A model generated the notes under the pieces. It made no database searches. It saw only the letters and a program-made list of their open reading frames with translations, and was not told the DNA's origin. Positions 1 to 9,801 of a DNA stretch of 64,000 nt are shown one piece after another. Made by a program: the position numbers and the translations under genes. This stretch comes from an uncultured Paraburkholderia sp. (GTDB lineage: Bacteria; Pseudomonadota; Gammaproteobacteria; Burkholderiales; Burkholderiaceae). How positions within the stretch are numbered: the first letter of the stretch is position 1; each line of letters starts with the position of its first letter. The stretch lies in NCBI GenBank assembly GCA_940746715.1, contig CALNWN010000004.1:248001-312000 (forward strand). The letters are read 5' to 3'.

Positions 1-2
1 TC

Positions 3-1121
3 ATCGCCTTCGTCGCCGCCCTCCTGTTCGTGCGCGCGATGCCGGATGCGCTCGGCCGCACGCTCGGCATGGTGGTCGCCTATGCGATCGTCGCGACCGT
101 GTTCATTGCATGGCTGCTGTGGATTCTCGTCGACACGGCGATTACCGAGGCGCTCAATCCCGGCAGCGCGCGCAACAAGTCGCGCAACCCGAGCACGCGG
201 GCGCGCACCATGTTGCCGCTCGTGCGCAACGTGCTGCTCGTCAGCATCATGACGATCGCGGGCATCGTCACGGCGGCGAATCTCGGCATCAACGTGACGC
301 CGCTGCTCGCGGGCGCGGGCGTGATCGGCCTTGCGATCGGCTTCGGCGCGCAGTCGCTCGTGACCGACCTGATCACGGGGCTTTTCATCATCATCGAAGA
401 CACCATTTCGGTCGGCGACTGGATCGACGTGGACGGCGGCCATGCCGGCACGGTCGAGCATCTGTCCATTCGTACCGTGCGGCTGCGCGACGGTCAGGGC
501 GCGATCCACGCCATTCCGTTCTCGCAGATCAGGATCGTGAAGAACCTGTCGCGCGACTTTGCCTACGCGGTGTTAGAAGTACGCATGTCGTTTTCAACCG
601 ACGTCGACCAGATCACACAGATGATCCGCGAAGTCGGCGCCGAGCTGATGGCCGACTTCCGTTACCGGCGCGAGATGCTCGGGCCGATCGAGGTGTGGGG
701 CCTCGACCGGTTCGATCCGAACTGGATGGTCGTGAAAGGGCAGATCAAGACGCGGCCGCTGCAGCAATGGAGCATGGCGCGCGCGTTCAACCTGCGGCTC
801 AAGCGCAAGATGGACGAAGCCGGCGTCGAGATTCCGGTGCCGCAAATGCGCTTGTACACGTCGTCGAAGGATAGCGAGGGGCAGCCTTGGCAGGACGACA
901 TGGCGGAGGTTGCGGCACACGAGCATGGCCACGAGCACGTGCATGCGCGCCCGCATGCGGAGAAAGCCGTGCCGATGCGGGGTTCGCATTCGCCTGTCGC
1001 GATGGCGCGCGACAGGCGAATGAACCGCGTCCAGCGACGCCGCCGACCGCGCCCATTCCGCCGCAGGTTTCGACGGCAGGCGAGGGCAAAAGTTGATGAT
1101 TTGGGTGAAGGCGGTCGGTAA
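3..1121 (+). CDS. MscS-family mechanosensitive channel, C-terminal part (5' end outside window)
   Basis: The reading frame is open from base 3, so the start lies upstream of the window. Visible in order are two hydrophobic segments (about visible residues 5-40 and 75-105), the pore-lining run GLAIGFGAQSLVTDLITG, the beta-domain stretch ISVGDWIDVDGG, and the soluble cytoplasmic domain reaching about base 860. Family members open under membrane tension in the inner membrane and release solutes. The last 40-50 codons look wrong: this frame becomes almost pure arginine, whereas the frame ending at 1096 gives a Pro/Ala-rich tail closing in GEGKS. A one-base frameshift near 980-1010 is therefore likely. 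The channel core is untouched, so function may persist. Family assignment is firm; the exact subfamily is not. Confidence 0.8.
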   Translation: MAFVAALLFVRAMPDALGRTLGMVVAYAIVATVFIAWLLWILVDTAITEALNPGSARNKSRNPSTRARTMLPLVRNVLLVSIMTIAGIVTAANLGINVTPLLAGAGVIGLAIGFGAQSLVTDLITGLFIIIEDTISVGDWIDVDGGHAGTVEHLSIRTVRLRDGQGAIHAIPFSQIRIVKNLSRDFAYAVLEVRMSFSTDVDQITQMIREVGAELMADFRYRREMLGPIEVWGLDRFDPNWMVVKGQIKTRPLQQWSMARAFNLRLKRKMDEAGVEIPVPQMRLYTSSKDSEGQPWQDDMAEVAAHEHGHEHVHARPHAEKAVPMRGSHSPVAMARDRRMNRVQRRRRPRPFRRRFRRQARAKVDDLGEGGR

Positions 1122-1207
1122 AGGCCGCCGATGAAGACAGTCGGCGAGGACAGGCTCTGGCGTGGTGGGGCTTCTCTCGGGCCTGCGCTCTTTGCGCTGA
1201 GCCGCGC

Positions 1208-1888
1208 TCAGATAAACGCCGATTCGACCGGCACCACGTCGTTCACATGCCTGCCGATCTGCGCGCCAGGCACCCCGTAGACATGCAACGAAACAGCGGG
1301 CGCACCGCTGGCATTTCCCAGCCGATGGATGCTGCCGCGGCCGCTTCGCACGAACGACACCGCGCCGCGCTCGCGCGCCTGCGTGCGCGTGGCGCCCGCG
1401 CATTTCTTCGGGTCGTTCCACTCGAAAACCGTTTCGCTCAATGTGCCGTCAAGCACCGCGTAGCTGCACCACGTGTGATGAGCATGCACGGGGCTCCCCT
1501 GACCCGGCAGCCAGACCAGCGCGGCGATTGCATAGCGGCCTTGGCGGTCGGCGGCGAGTAGATGACGCCGGTAGGTTTCCAGCGATCCTTCGCGTTGCGC
1601 GGGCGTGAGCAGCGCGGCGTGTGCGGCGGCTTCCTGGAGCGCGACTCGCATGCTGCGTGCGAAGAAGCTCGAATGCGACGGCTCGGGCAAATGGCCGCAG
1701 GCTTCGAACATCGCGTCGAGTGCATTGCACAGCCGGGCGAAAGACGTGTGCTGCGCGGCTCGCGGCATCACCTCGCGTATGTCGCCGGGCTGGGCGCCAG
1801 CTTGAGCGCGAGGTTGGCCGCGAGCTTGGTCCAGGTCGGCCAGGTCCAGATTCAGGAGGCGGGCGGAGGAATCGGCGTTGTGGTCCAC
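1208..1888 (-). CDS. Cysteine dioxygenase-like cupin (thiol dioxygenase)
   Basis: This is a cupin of the cysteine dioxygenase family, non-heme iron enzymes that oxidise a thiol amino acid to its sulfinate. The first cupin motif PVHAHHTWCSYAVLDG supplies the iron-binding histidines, and IHRLGN followed by VSLHVYG is the second motif. The start is uncertain. No convincing ATG exists near the conserved N-terminus. A GTG at 1888 gives about 226 residues beginning VDHNADSS; an open frame continues to 1981 but looks non-native. Start-region decay cannot be excluded. The gene is divergent from the Lrp regulator at 2019, which is a plausible controller because Lrp/AsnC proteins often sense amino acids (inference). 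Substrate (cysteine or a related thiol) is not resolved. Confidence 0.75.
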   Translation of the reverse strand: MDHNADSSARLLNLDLADLDQARGQPRAQAGAQPGDIREVMPRAAQHTSFARLCNALDAMFEACGHLPEPSHSSFFARSMRVALQEAAAHAALLTPAQREGSLETYRRHLLAADRQGRYAIAALVWLPGQGSPVHAHHTWCSYAVLDGTLSETVFEWNDPKKCAGATRTQARERGAVSFVRSGRGSIHRLGNASGAPAVSLHVYGVPGAQIGRHVNDVVPVESAFI

Positions 1889-2018
1889 GGTCTTTGAACG
1901 GCAAGCATTGCCGCGTTTTTTCGGTCTAGGATTTATACCGTTTTGTCCGGAGAAAGAGTTTCCATATAATTCCCTCACCAATCTGAAAAGTAGAATAATT
2001 TGCTAAAGGGGTGAGACG

Positions 2019-2486
2019 ATGGGAATGGATATCATCGACCGTAAGTTGCTCGAGCTGTTGCAGGAAGACGCGACCATGACGATTGCCGAACTGGCGCAGC
2101 GCGTGAATCTGTCGCAAACGCCGTGCTGGAAGCGGCTGCAGCGGCTCAAGGAAGCTGGCGTGATCCGCGCGCAGGTGGCGCTGTGCGATGCGCGCAAGCT
2201 GGGGGTCGGCACCACGGTCTTCGTTGCAGTACGGACGAATCAGCATACGCAGGCGTGGGCGCAAACCTTCACGCAGGCGGTGCAGGACATTCCCGAGGTG
2301 GTCGAGGTCTACCGGATGAGCGGCGAGACGGATTACCTGCTGCGCGTGGTGGTCTCCAACATCGACGACTATGACCGCGTGTACAAACTGTTGATCGCCG
2401 CCGTGCCACTGTACGACGTGAGTTCGAGCTTCGCAATGGAGCAGATCAAGTATTCGACGGCGCTGCCGGTGCGCTATAGCGTGTGA
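2019..2486 (+). CDS. Lrp/AsnC-family transcriptional regulator
   Basis: The 155-residue protein has the standard length and layout of the family. A winged helix-turn-helix occupies residues 5-55, with MTIAELAQRVNLSQTPCWKR as the recognition region. A RAM/AsnC ligand-binding domain follows (about 65-145), with the conserved segment YRMSGETDYLLRVVV. Such regulators bind DNA as oligomers and respond to amino acids. The gene is intact and divergent from the cysteine dioxygenase-like gene, with the AT-richer region at about 1930-2010 between them as the likely shared promoter and operator. The start ATG at 2019 gives the usual short N-terminus MGMDIIDRK. The effector is not known. Confidence 0.93.
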   Translation: MGMDIIDRKLLELLQEDATMTIAELAQRVNLSQTPCWKRLQRLKEAGVIRAQVALCDARKLGVGTTVFVAVRTNQHTQAWAQTFTQAVQDIPEVVEVYRMSGETDYLLRVVVSNIDDYDRVYKLLIAAVPLYDVSSSFAMEQIKYSTALPVRYSV

Positions 2487-2577
2487 CAGTCGCTCGTCAA
2501 CAAGATTGACTTGCCTTGCGCCTCACATGGGCTAGATTCGAACCACCTACTCGTCGCGGCGCAGAAGGGGGACAGCC

Positions 2578-3196
2578 ACGACTCCCTGGGAAATCCAAGG
2601 CACCGAACTCGTCACCTGCAATTGCTCATACGGATGCCCGTGTCAGTTCAGCGCGCCGCCCACCCACGGCTCGTGCGAAGCGATGGGTGCGATCTCGATC
2701 AGCAATGGTTATTACGGCGATGTGCGGCTCGACGGTCTGAACCTCGCGGTGGTGTTCCAATGGCCCGGGCAGATTCACGAAGGCAAGGGCGAGTGCCAGC
2801 CGATCGTCGACGAACGCGCCAGTGCGCAGCAACGCGAAGGCCTCCTGAAGATCATGACGGGGCAGGACACCGAACCGTTCGCCACCATGTTTGCCGTGTT
2901 CGCTTCCACGATCGAGCTTGCCTTCGAGCCGATTTTCACGAGGATCGACTTCGACGCGGATGTCGATGCAAGAACGCGGCCGCATTCATGTCGAGGGCGT
3001 GTTCGATGTCGTCGGCGAACCGCTTCGCAATGCGGTGACCGGCGATGAGCACCGCGTGCGGATCGATTTGCCGCACGGCTTCGAATACGAACTCGCGGAG
3101 GTCGGCTCCGGCACGAGCCGCTCGCAGGGCAACATCGCACTGGATCTGAAAGGCACCTACGCCCAGTTCGCGCGACTGCATATGAATAACCAGTGA
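2578..3196 (+). pseudogene. DUF1326 protein, start codon lost and frameshifted
   Basis: The conserved start of the family is readable: TPWEIQGTELVTCNCSYGCP, with its Cys-rich signature, followed by about 130 residues in one frame. No ATG, GTG or TTG lies in frame before it. An ACG codon sits at 2578, just behind a good purine-rich ribosome site (gaaggggga), as if an ATG had mutated. Near 2965-2975 the frame shifts by one base, and the native C-terminus continues in the other frame (GRIHVEGVFDVVGEPLRN to LHMNNQ, stop at 3194-3196). DUF1326 genes commonly sit next to DUF2182 membrane proteins, as here. Their function is unknown. The gene is very probably dead. Confidence 0.75.
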
Positions 3197-3215
3197 TCCG
3201 CCATCGCGTTGCCGC

Positions 3216-4025
3216 GTGAGCAACATGAGCGGCATCCCGATCGAGAAGGTCATCGGAAACGAGCGCGTCATCACCGCGCTCGGCCTCGTCGCTGTCGTCG
3301 GCTGGTCATGATGGCTCTATCTATGGACGGGCGCAGGCACCGGCATGTCCGCACTGGATATGACGGCGCTCACGCTGTTTCCGCATCGCCTGAAGGATAG
3401 TGCCGGCGGTATGGAGACGCCGCTGTCCGCGGCGATTCTCATGTGGTGGACCATGATGATCGCGATGATGACGCCGGGCGCGGCGCCGCTCATCCTGTTG
3501 TATCGACGCGTTTTGCGGCATCACGACACGGCCGGAAGCCATTCGTCGATTTCCTCGCTGCTGCTCCTGGCCGGTTATCTGACGGCATGGCTGGCATTCT
3601 CGATTCTCGCGGCAACCTTGCAGCAGGTTCTGCAACCGACCGGTCTTATTTCCGACATGATGCTGTGGTCGAAGAGCGCGCCCTTGTCCGCATGCTTTCT
3701 CGCCGTGGCCGGTTTCTACCAGTTTTCGCCGCTCAAGCGCGCCTGCCTCAGGCAATGCCGCTCACCGGTCGCGTTTCTTACCGCGCATTGGCGGCCAGGC
3801 CTCGCGGGCAGCTTTCTGCTCGGCATGCGTCATGGGATCTACTGCGTCGGCTGCTGCTGGCTGCTGATGACGCTGTTGTTTGTCGGCGGCATCATGAATC
3901 TGGCCTGGATCGCCGCGCTGTCCCTCGTCGTGCTGGTGGAAAAACTCGCGCCTCGGGGCAAGCAAGCGGGCCGCCTGCTAGGCGTCGTGCTGATCGCCTG
4001 GGCAGTCGTCACGCTGCTCGTGTGA
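3216..4025 (+). pseudogene. DUF2182 (predicted metal-binding membrane protein) with in-frame stop
   Basis: The frame from the GTG at 3216 (or the ATG at 3225) encodes SGIPIEKVIGNERVI, then a hydrophobic helix cut by TGA at 3309-3311. It resumes in the same frame as WLYLWTGAGTGMSALDM and runs to 4025. The remaining 226 codons show the family hallmarks: WWTMMIAMMTPGAAPLI, several membrane helices, and GMRHGIYCVGCCWLLM with its Cys/His residues. The stop is internal to the first transmembrane helix, so full-length protein is not made unless the stop is read through or translation restarts at 3345. It follows the DUF1326 gene by 19 bases, the usual pairing. The pair may handle a metal or thiol, but no function is established. 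Confidence 0.75.
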
Positions 4026-4051
4026 CCGCGCGGTGCTTAGAGGATACTGCC

Positions 4052-4958
4052 CTAGATCAGCTCCCGCAACTTGTAGTACCACATGCCCAACACCAGAGCC
4101 CGCGTGCGCAGCGCCTTGCCGCCCGGGAAGCGTCGATGCGGAATGCGGCTGAACACGTCGAATCGGGAGGCGTCGCCCGCAATCGCGTCGGCGAGAATTT
4201 TCCCGGCCATGCCCGCGAACACGAGGCCGTGTCCGGAGAAACCCTGCACGTAATAGATGTTGCCGGCGATCCGGCCGAGATCGGGCGCGCGGTTCATCGT
4301 GACGTCGACAAAGCCGCCCCACGCATACTCGATGCCGACACCGGCGAGTTGCGGGAAGACGCCTGTCATGCGGGCCCGCATCCGCTCGATCAGATTGCGC
4401 GGCGTGGTGGCGTCGTACGTCTCGCCGGCTCCGAACAACAGCCGGTTATCGGCGCTGAGGCGAAAATAGTTGAGTATCAGATTGTTGTCGGACGCCGCTT
4501 CCCGGCACGGTATGAGCTCGTCGGCGCGCGCGGGAAAGCGGTTCGGTCGCGACCATGTAGGTGCCCACCGGCATGATGCGCGCCTCGATCTCCGGTGCCG
4601 GATGATCGCCGAACTCGCCGAGATAGACATTCCCCGCGATCACCACGCGCTCGCACGACACTTCGCCTTCCGCCGTCTTCACGACGGGCCGGGGGCCGTG
4701 TTCGAGCCGCGACACGGCTGAATTCTCGAAGACCCGGACTCCCGCGCGGCGCGCCGCTTCGCCAAGACCGAGGCAATACCGCAGCGGATGCAGATGGCCG
4801 GACGCGGCGTCATACACGCCGGCATAGCCGCCGCCGATCACGCACACGTCCGCCGCCAGCTTTTCCTGCAGCGGCGCGCTCGGCTGCGCACGGGTGACGC
4901 TCGCCTCGTAATAGGAGTCCTCGACGACACCGAGCTCCTTGTTCAGCAGCGACGACAT
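4052..4958 (-). pseudogene. PuuB/DadA-type FAD-dependent oxidoreductase, internally deleted and frameshifted
   Basis: The start at 4958 (MSSLLNKELGVVEDSYYEAS) leads into the FAD dinucleotide motif DVCVIGGGYAG. It then jumps directly to VYDAASGHLHPLRYCLG, a segment that in this family lies roughly 130 residues further on. The join occurs at the repeated residues YAG, so a deletion between short repeats is likely. A second lesion near 4535, one extra base in a run, shifts the frame between VATEPL and ARADELIPC. The tail (DNNLILNYFRLSADNRLLFG, GGFVDVTMNRAPDLGRIAGN) then runs to 4052. Relatives oxidise gamma-glutamylputrescine or other amines. The gene starts 22 bases after homospermidine synthase, suggesting a former polyamine operon. 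Confidence 0.8.
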
Positions 4959-4980
4959 GAGCAGCTCTCCATGTATCTGT

Positions 4981-6404
4981 TCACCAGGGAACCCGCACGT
5001 TGAAGAACTGCCACGGGTCCTCGTCGCAGGGCGTATCGAAAAGCGGCGAGCGCTGCTCGAGCGGCGTCCACCTGTCGTAGACGCCGACCATCTCGCCCAG
5101 ATAGGGGCGGGCGACTCGCATCACGGTTCGATAGTCGATGTCGTCCGGTTCCACCACGCCGGCCCGCGGATTGTCGAGCGCCCAGACGATTCCGGCACCA
5201 CCCACCTGAAGGCTCGTCGCCGCGTTGTGCGGCGCGAGCCGCCGCGCTTGCGGCGTGGTGAGCCGCGAGCCGTACCAGTAGACGCCTTTTTCGTTACCCA
5301 TCAGCAGCACGCCGAGTTCGTCGGCGCCGTCGACGATTTCGTCGTGCATGATGCGTTTGTTGTCCTGCAAGCGCCAGCCCCGCCCGGCGAATTCTTCGAT
5401 CGACAACATCGCGTCGTCGCAGGGCCGGTACGCGTAGTGGACAGTCGGCCGATAGACGACCTCGCCGTCCACGCGCAACGTCAGGTGGTCCGCGATGGAG
5501 ATCGACTCGCCATGCGTGACGAGAAAGCCCTGATAGCTGCCGGCGAGCGGCGTCCAGCTCCGCACGCGTGTGGCGAGCCCCGGACGTTCGAGGTAGGGTA
5601 GATCGCCGCGTCGCTTCCAAAACCGTGGCGCTGCGCGTCGGCGGGCCAATGACGCTCATGCGTGCCCCAGCCGAGTTCCGCCGGCTGCATGCCTTCTTCG
5701 ACGAAGGCATCGACGGACCAAGTGTTGACGAACTCGTTGCGCGCCTTGCGACGGTCGGAGAACTGCGAGTCCTGTTCCGCGACGTGAATCGACTTGATCG
5801 CGAGGCGCTGCGCGAGCGCCGCCCAGTCTTCGTAGCTCTCGAGCGGGCCCGGCTGGAGGCCGCTGCCGGCCGCCATGTCGACGAGCGCCTGTTTCACGAA
5901 TGCCGAAGCGAGGCCGGGGTTCGCGCCTTGAGTCACTATCGCGGTCGGACCGTCGCGCTTGTCGAGGCGGAAAGCCAGCAGCGCCTCGCGCAAAGCATAG
6001 TTGCTGCGCCGGGACGGGGAGCGGTTGGGATTAGTCGAGCCGCCTTCCCATGGTTCGATGGATGTATCGAGATACAGCGCGTCACGCGACCAGCAGAAGC
6101 GGACCAGCGATTCGCTCGACACATTGACGGACAGATTGAGCAACAGCGTGTCTTTCGTCACATAAGGTGCAAGCAGTGCCTCGAAATTGTCCTCGGAGAG
6201 CGCTTCTTCGACGACGCTCACGCCGCATTCCCGCGCGATTGCCGTGTCGTTGCCCGGCGGACAGACGACGGTTACGTCTTTCTGGCCGACCTCGATGTGT
6301 CTTAACAACACCGGTAAAAGTGAACTCGCTATGCTGCCGAATCCGATGATCACAACGCCGCCTTTGCAAACGGCGTGCTTGGTCCAATGCACCTGCGCGC
6401 TCAT
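4981..6404 (-). pseudogene. hss: Homospermidine synthase, frameshifted
   Basis: The product would be homospermidine synthase, which makes homospermidine from putrescine (or putrescine plus spermidine) with NAD. The N-terminal Rossmann segment GGVVIIGFGSIASSLLPVLL, the middle TQGANPGLASAFVKQAL and GWGTHERHWP, and the C-terminal part with HYAYRPCDDAMLSIEEF and GGAGIVWALDNPRAGVVEPD are all recognisable. The total span of about 474 codons fits the family. The frame breaks near 5595-5605 (between GSDAAIY and PYLERPG), so the N-terminal 270 and C-terminal 200 residues lie in different frames. A good ribosome site (gggagg) precedes the ATG at 6404. With the downstream broken amine oxidoreductase, this polyamine module looks lost. 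Confidence 0.85.
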
Positions 6405-6648
6405 TTTTCCTCCCAGCTACGGCGCGCGATTGCGCGCTTTCGCAGTGCGGGTGTCGTGCTATGTGATGGTTACTGCCCGCATGAGTTGGTAAGCATTAGT
6501 CGTGCCGCCTCGCTGATCAGGCAACTCCGATGGCAGCGGGCACAGGTGTCTTCGCTCTGCCGACTGCAAGGGAAGTGCAAGGCGTCCCGGCGTAGAATGC
6601 CGCCTTCTCCGCTATCTTCCGCGATTGCCTCGCGATCCGAGCCGTCTC

Positions 6649-6876
6649 ATGAACAAACCGCCGCGCAAGAAAAACCCGACCTTCGGCATTGCCGTATTTA
6701 TCGTCGTCGCGGTACTGCTGGTTATCGCCACGCTGTTGTACAACGCGATCAAGGAGAAGCGCGAATTCGACAGCGAAAACGCACAGACGACCTCCCTCTC
6801 GTCGGGCGCGGCTGCGGTCACGGCGACGAGTGCCGCTGCTACCGCTGCGAAACCCGCAAGCGGCATCGCGCAGTGA
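6649..6876 (+). CDS. Small single-pass membrane protein
   Basis: This is a 75-residue protein starting MNKPPRKKNPTFGIAVFIVV. A basic N-terminus precedes one transmembrane helix (about residues 13-33), then a charged stretch IKEKREFDSEN and an Ala/Thr/Ser-rich tail likely to sit in the periplasm. The ATG at 6649 was preferred to one 24 bases upstream because it gives a sensible positive-inside N-terminus. It converges on the broken FUSC gene at 6992. The protein is not recognised as a named family, and no function is proposed. Confidence 0.6.
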   Translation: MNKPPRKKNPTFGIAVFIVVAVLLVIATLLYNAIKEKREFDSENAQTTSLSSGAAAVTATSAAATAAKPASGIAQ

Positions 6877-6991
6877 GCTTGTAGCCGTCGCGCTGTATGA
6901 GTGCCGGCGATGTGGGCGACACCACCGGCGCGACGCATTGCAGGGACATCGCAGGACCTGACGGGCGCCGGCCGCATGCGGCGCGACCGCG

Positions 6992-9568
6992 TTATTCATC
7001 GGGCAGGCGAATCACACTCGCGTCTTTGCGAATCAGCGCCGCGGCCGCCAGCATCTGCTTGCATTGATGCGCGAGCAGCTTCATGTCGTGCACCGCATCG
7101 GCTGAATAGTCTTGCGACTTCTCAGCCTCGACCACCATGGTATCCAGCTCGCGTGTGAGCTGTTTGATCTGCTCAGGCTGGTCGGCGGGCGGCGCAGTGC
7201 CCGCCTCCGCCTCCGTGAGGTTATCGCGCACGAGGCTCAATGCGCGTTGCAGCGGCTGCAACGACACGCTGTCCGGCTGTTGGGCGGAGGTGCGCAAGAG
7301 CGGCGCGGCCGCGGTGATCTGCGATGCGAGCACATGGCTGCGCACGAGCAAGCCGTTCAGCTCAGGCACGAACTTCTGCGCTGATTTCGGCTCCAGCATC
7401 ATCCGTTGAAAGGCCTGGCCCAGATTCGCGAACGCGACGTGCACATTTTTGCGCGCGAGGCGGTAGCGATAATCGCGATCGAGCGCGGTCGCGGCGGCCG
7501 CGGCTGCGGGGGAAGCGCCGGCGACGGGCTTCGTCGTCGCGCTGCCGTTCGTGGTGACGGTCGCCACGGCCGCGGCGCTTGTTGTCGCGCTCGTTGCCGC
7601 ATTCGCTGCTGTGTTTGCGGCGGGCTCCACGTCGGCACCTAGGCTTGTGACGAAGAGCGCGTTGGCTTGCGAGACGGCTTGATCGCCTGTCACAGCGCCG
7701 GCGGCCACAGGCGCGCGCGACGCAGCTGGCGCCGGCTTCGCGAAGTCAATTGCCGGATCCGCCATGGCCGCGACCGGTGCCCGCGCGCCCGCTTACGTGA
7801 CCGTAGCGACCACGGCTGCGGCCGGTTTGCCGCTCCACCACCAGCTCGCTTCCAGAAACTGCCGCGTTGCGCTGATCACGTTGTTGACCAGCTTGCCCAT
7901 CAGACGATATTCCCAGTACGGGAAGAGGTGGCTCGCGGCAATTGCGATCGCGCAGCCCACCACGGTATCGATCGCACGTTCGCCGATGATGCGCATGCTG
8001 CCCGGCGCGAGCAGATGGAACATCAACAGCACATAGGACGACGTGAACACCACGCTCGCCGTGTAGTTGAACAGCAGCAGGCTGTAGCTCATCACCATGG
8101 ACGCGAACATCACCACCAGCAGAATGTGCGGCTCCTTCACGAAGATCATGAGCGCGATGCTAGCCGCGCAGCCGATCAACGTGCCGATTATCCGCTGCCC
8201 GTTGCGCTGCTTGGTGAGCGAATAGCCGGGCTTCAGAATGATGACCGTGGTCATCACGATCCAGTACGCGTTGGTGAGCGGCAGCAGACGGCCGAGCCAG
8301 AACCCGACCGCCACCGCGATCGTCACGCGCAAGGCGTGGCGAAAGCTCGGCGAGGCCATCGTCAGGTTCGAGAAAATCTGGCCGAACGGCACGCGGCGGC
8401 TCGAGACGAAGCGGTTCAGCGCCTGGTCGAGGCGCAGTTCCGTCTCCGTGGTGGCCGGCTCGCTCGAAAGGCTCTTGCGCATCTTGTCGATCAGACGCGT
8501 GGCGCTCCAAATGCGGCGGAATGTGGACGAGACAGCCGAATAGGCTTCGGGATTCTTCGCCGGCAACTCGTGCTTGCGCATCAGTTCGATTTCGAACTCG
8601 ATAGCGCGCAGCTCCGCCTTCACGTTCACACGCGCCCGCGGCGCATGGTTCTGCAGCACGGCGAGCCCGATCTCCTCCAGATCGGCGGCGGCCTTGCGGA
8701 TGAGGTCGCGGTAGAACACCAGCAGATCCGTGCCGCCAAACGTGTTGCGCACGAGCGGCTAGTCGGTGTGCGCGCCCACGAACAACTCGTGCAGATCGAC
8801 GGTGTTGATGAACAGGTTGAACAGCATCGCGCGACGCGGCTCCAGCTTGCCGCTTTTGAGCTTCGGCAAATTGCGCAGCACGATGTCGCGCGCCGCGTCC
8901 TGCCGGTCCACCGCGGCGATCTGCTTGTCGACGAGATTGCGATAACACTCGTCGAGATCGTTATCGAGGTCGTAAAAGGCGGCACGCGCGAGCAGGTAGT
9001 CGGCGCAGGCAAAGACGCTTTCGGCGAGCGCCTGCTGCTCGATGCAATGCATCATCCAGCGGCTCACGGCAGTGGACCAGTACGTGTACCAGAGACCGCC
9101 CACGAGGATCCACGACGCATTCACGAGCGCCTGCACCGGCGTGAAGTGCTCCTCCAGCGTCATGATCATCATGAACAGCGTGGCAAAGCTGATCTGCGGC
9201 CAGCGGTTGCCGTACACGACGATCAACGAAAGGAGGAACGTGAGCGGTACGACGGTGCACCAGAGCGCGACCGGGTTCACAGTGGCAAGACCCGTGGCGA
9301 GCGCCGACAAAAAACCGATCACCGAGCACGCCAGCATCTCGTTGTGCTTGTACTTGAGCGCCCCCGGCATGTCGACGACGCATGCGCCGAGCGCGCCCGT
9401 CGCAATCGTGAAGCCGAGTTCGCGATTGTGAAAGACGATCAGGCACAGCACCGCCGGTAAAGACACGCCGACCGCGATGCGCAGGCCGCCATAAAAATAC
9501 TGGCTGTAGAGGAATTTTTTTATTTCAACCGAATAGCGCATCGACTGCCTGATTTCATTCACTGACAA
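6992..9568 (-). pseudogene. FUSC/YccS-family membrane protein with two in-frame stops
   Basis: One frame of about 858 codons covers an entire FUSC-type protein. An N-terminal membrane domain (from MSVNEIRQSMRYSVEIKKFL at 9568) is followed by a cytoplasmic region, a second membrane domain (RHALRVTIAVAVGFWLGRLL) and a C-terminal helical domain (LDRDYRYRLARKNVHVAFAN). The frame is broken by TAG at 8759-8761, between GAHTD and PLVRNTFGG, and by TAA at 7793-7795, after AAAVVATVT. Both stops are in the same frame as the flanking homology, so these are nonsense changes, not indels. Family members resemble aromatic-acid exporters; the E. coli YccS role is unclear. The middle and last fragments have ATG codons (8752, 7765) but are unlikely to work alone. 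Confidence 0.82.
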
Positions 9569-9801
9569 AAAGCGGTTGAAGACTCAACGTCGGGCACAAC
9601 GTCGGACGGAACCTCGGGCACGAGCTCGCGGACAGCCCAAAAACTGCCGACGAGTCTAACTGATTTTGCGTCTGATCTGACCTCGTCCATTCGGCCAGGT
9701 TCTGCGCCGCGAGCGGCTTTGTTATGCTGTCGCTTCAATCTCTGCCGCGGCTCGCGCGTTCGTCGCGAACGCGGCAAAGCCACACCGCCTCGTCAGGACC
9801 C

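Noticed and set aside
3309..3311. Selenocysteine at the TGA in the DUF2182 gene
   Set aside because: The TGA lies in a hydrophobic helix next to Trp, where no Cys is expected, and no obvious stem-loop of the required type follows. A Trp-type codon changed to TGA is simpler.
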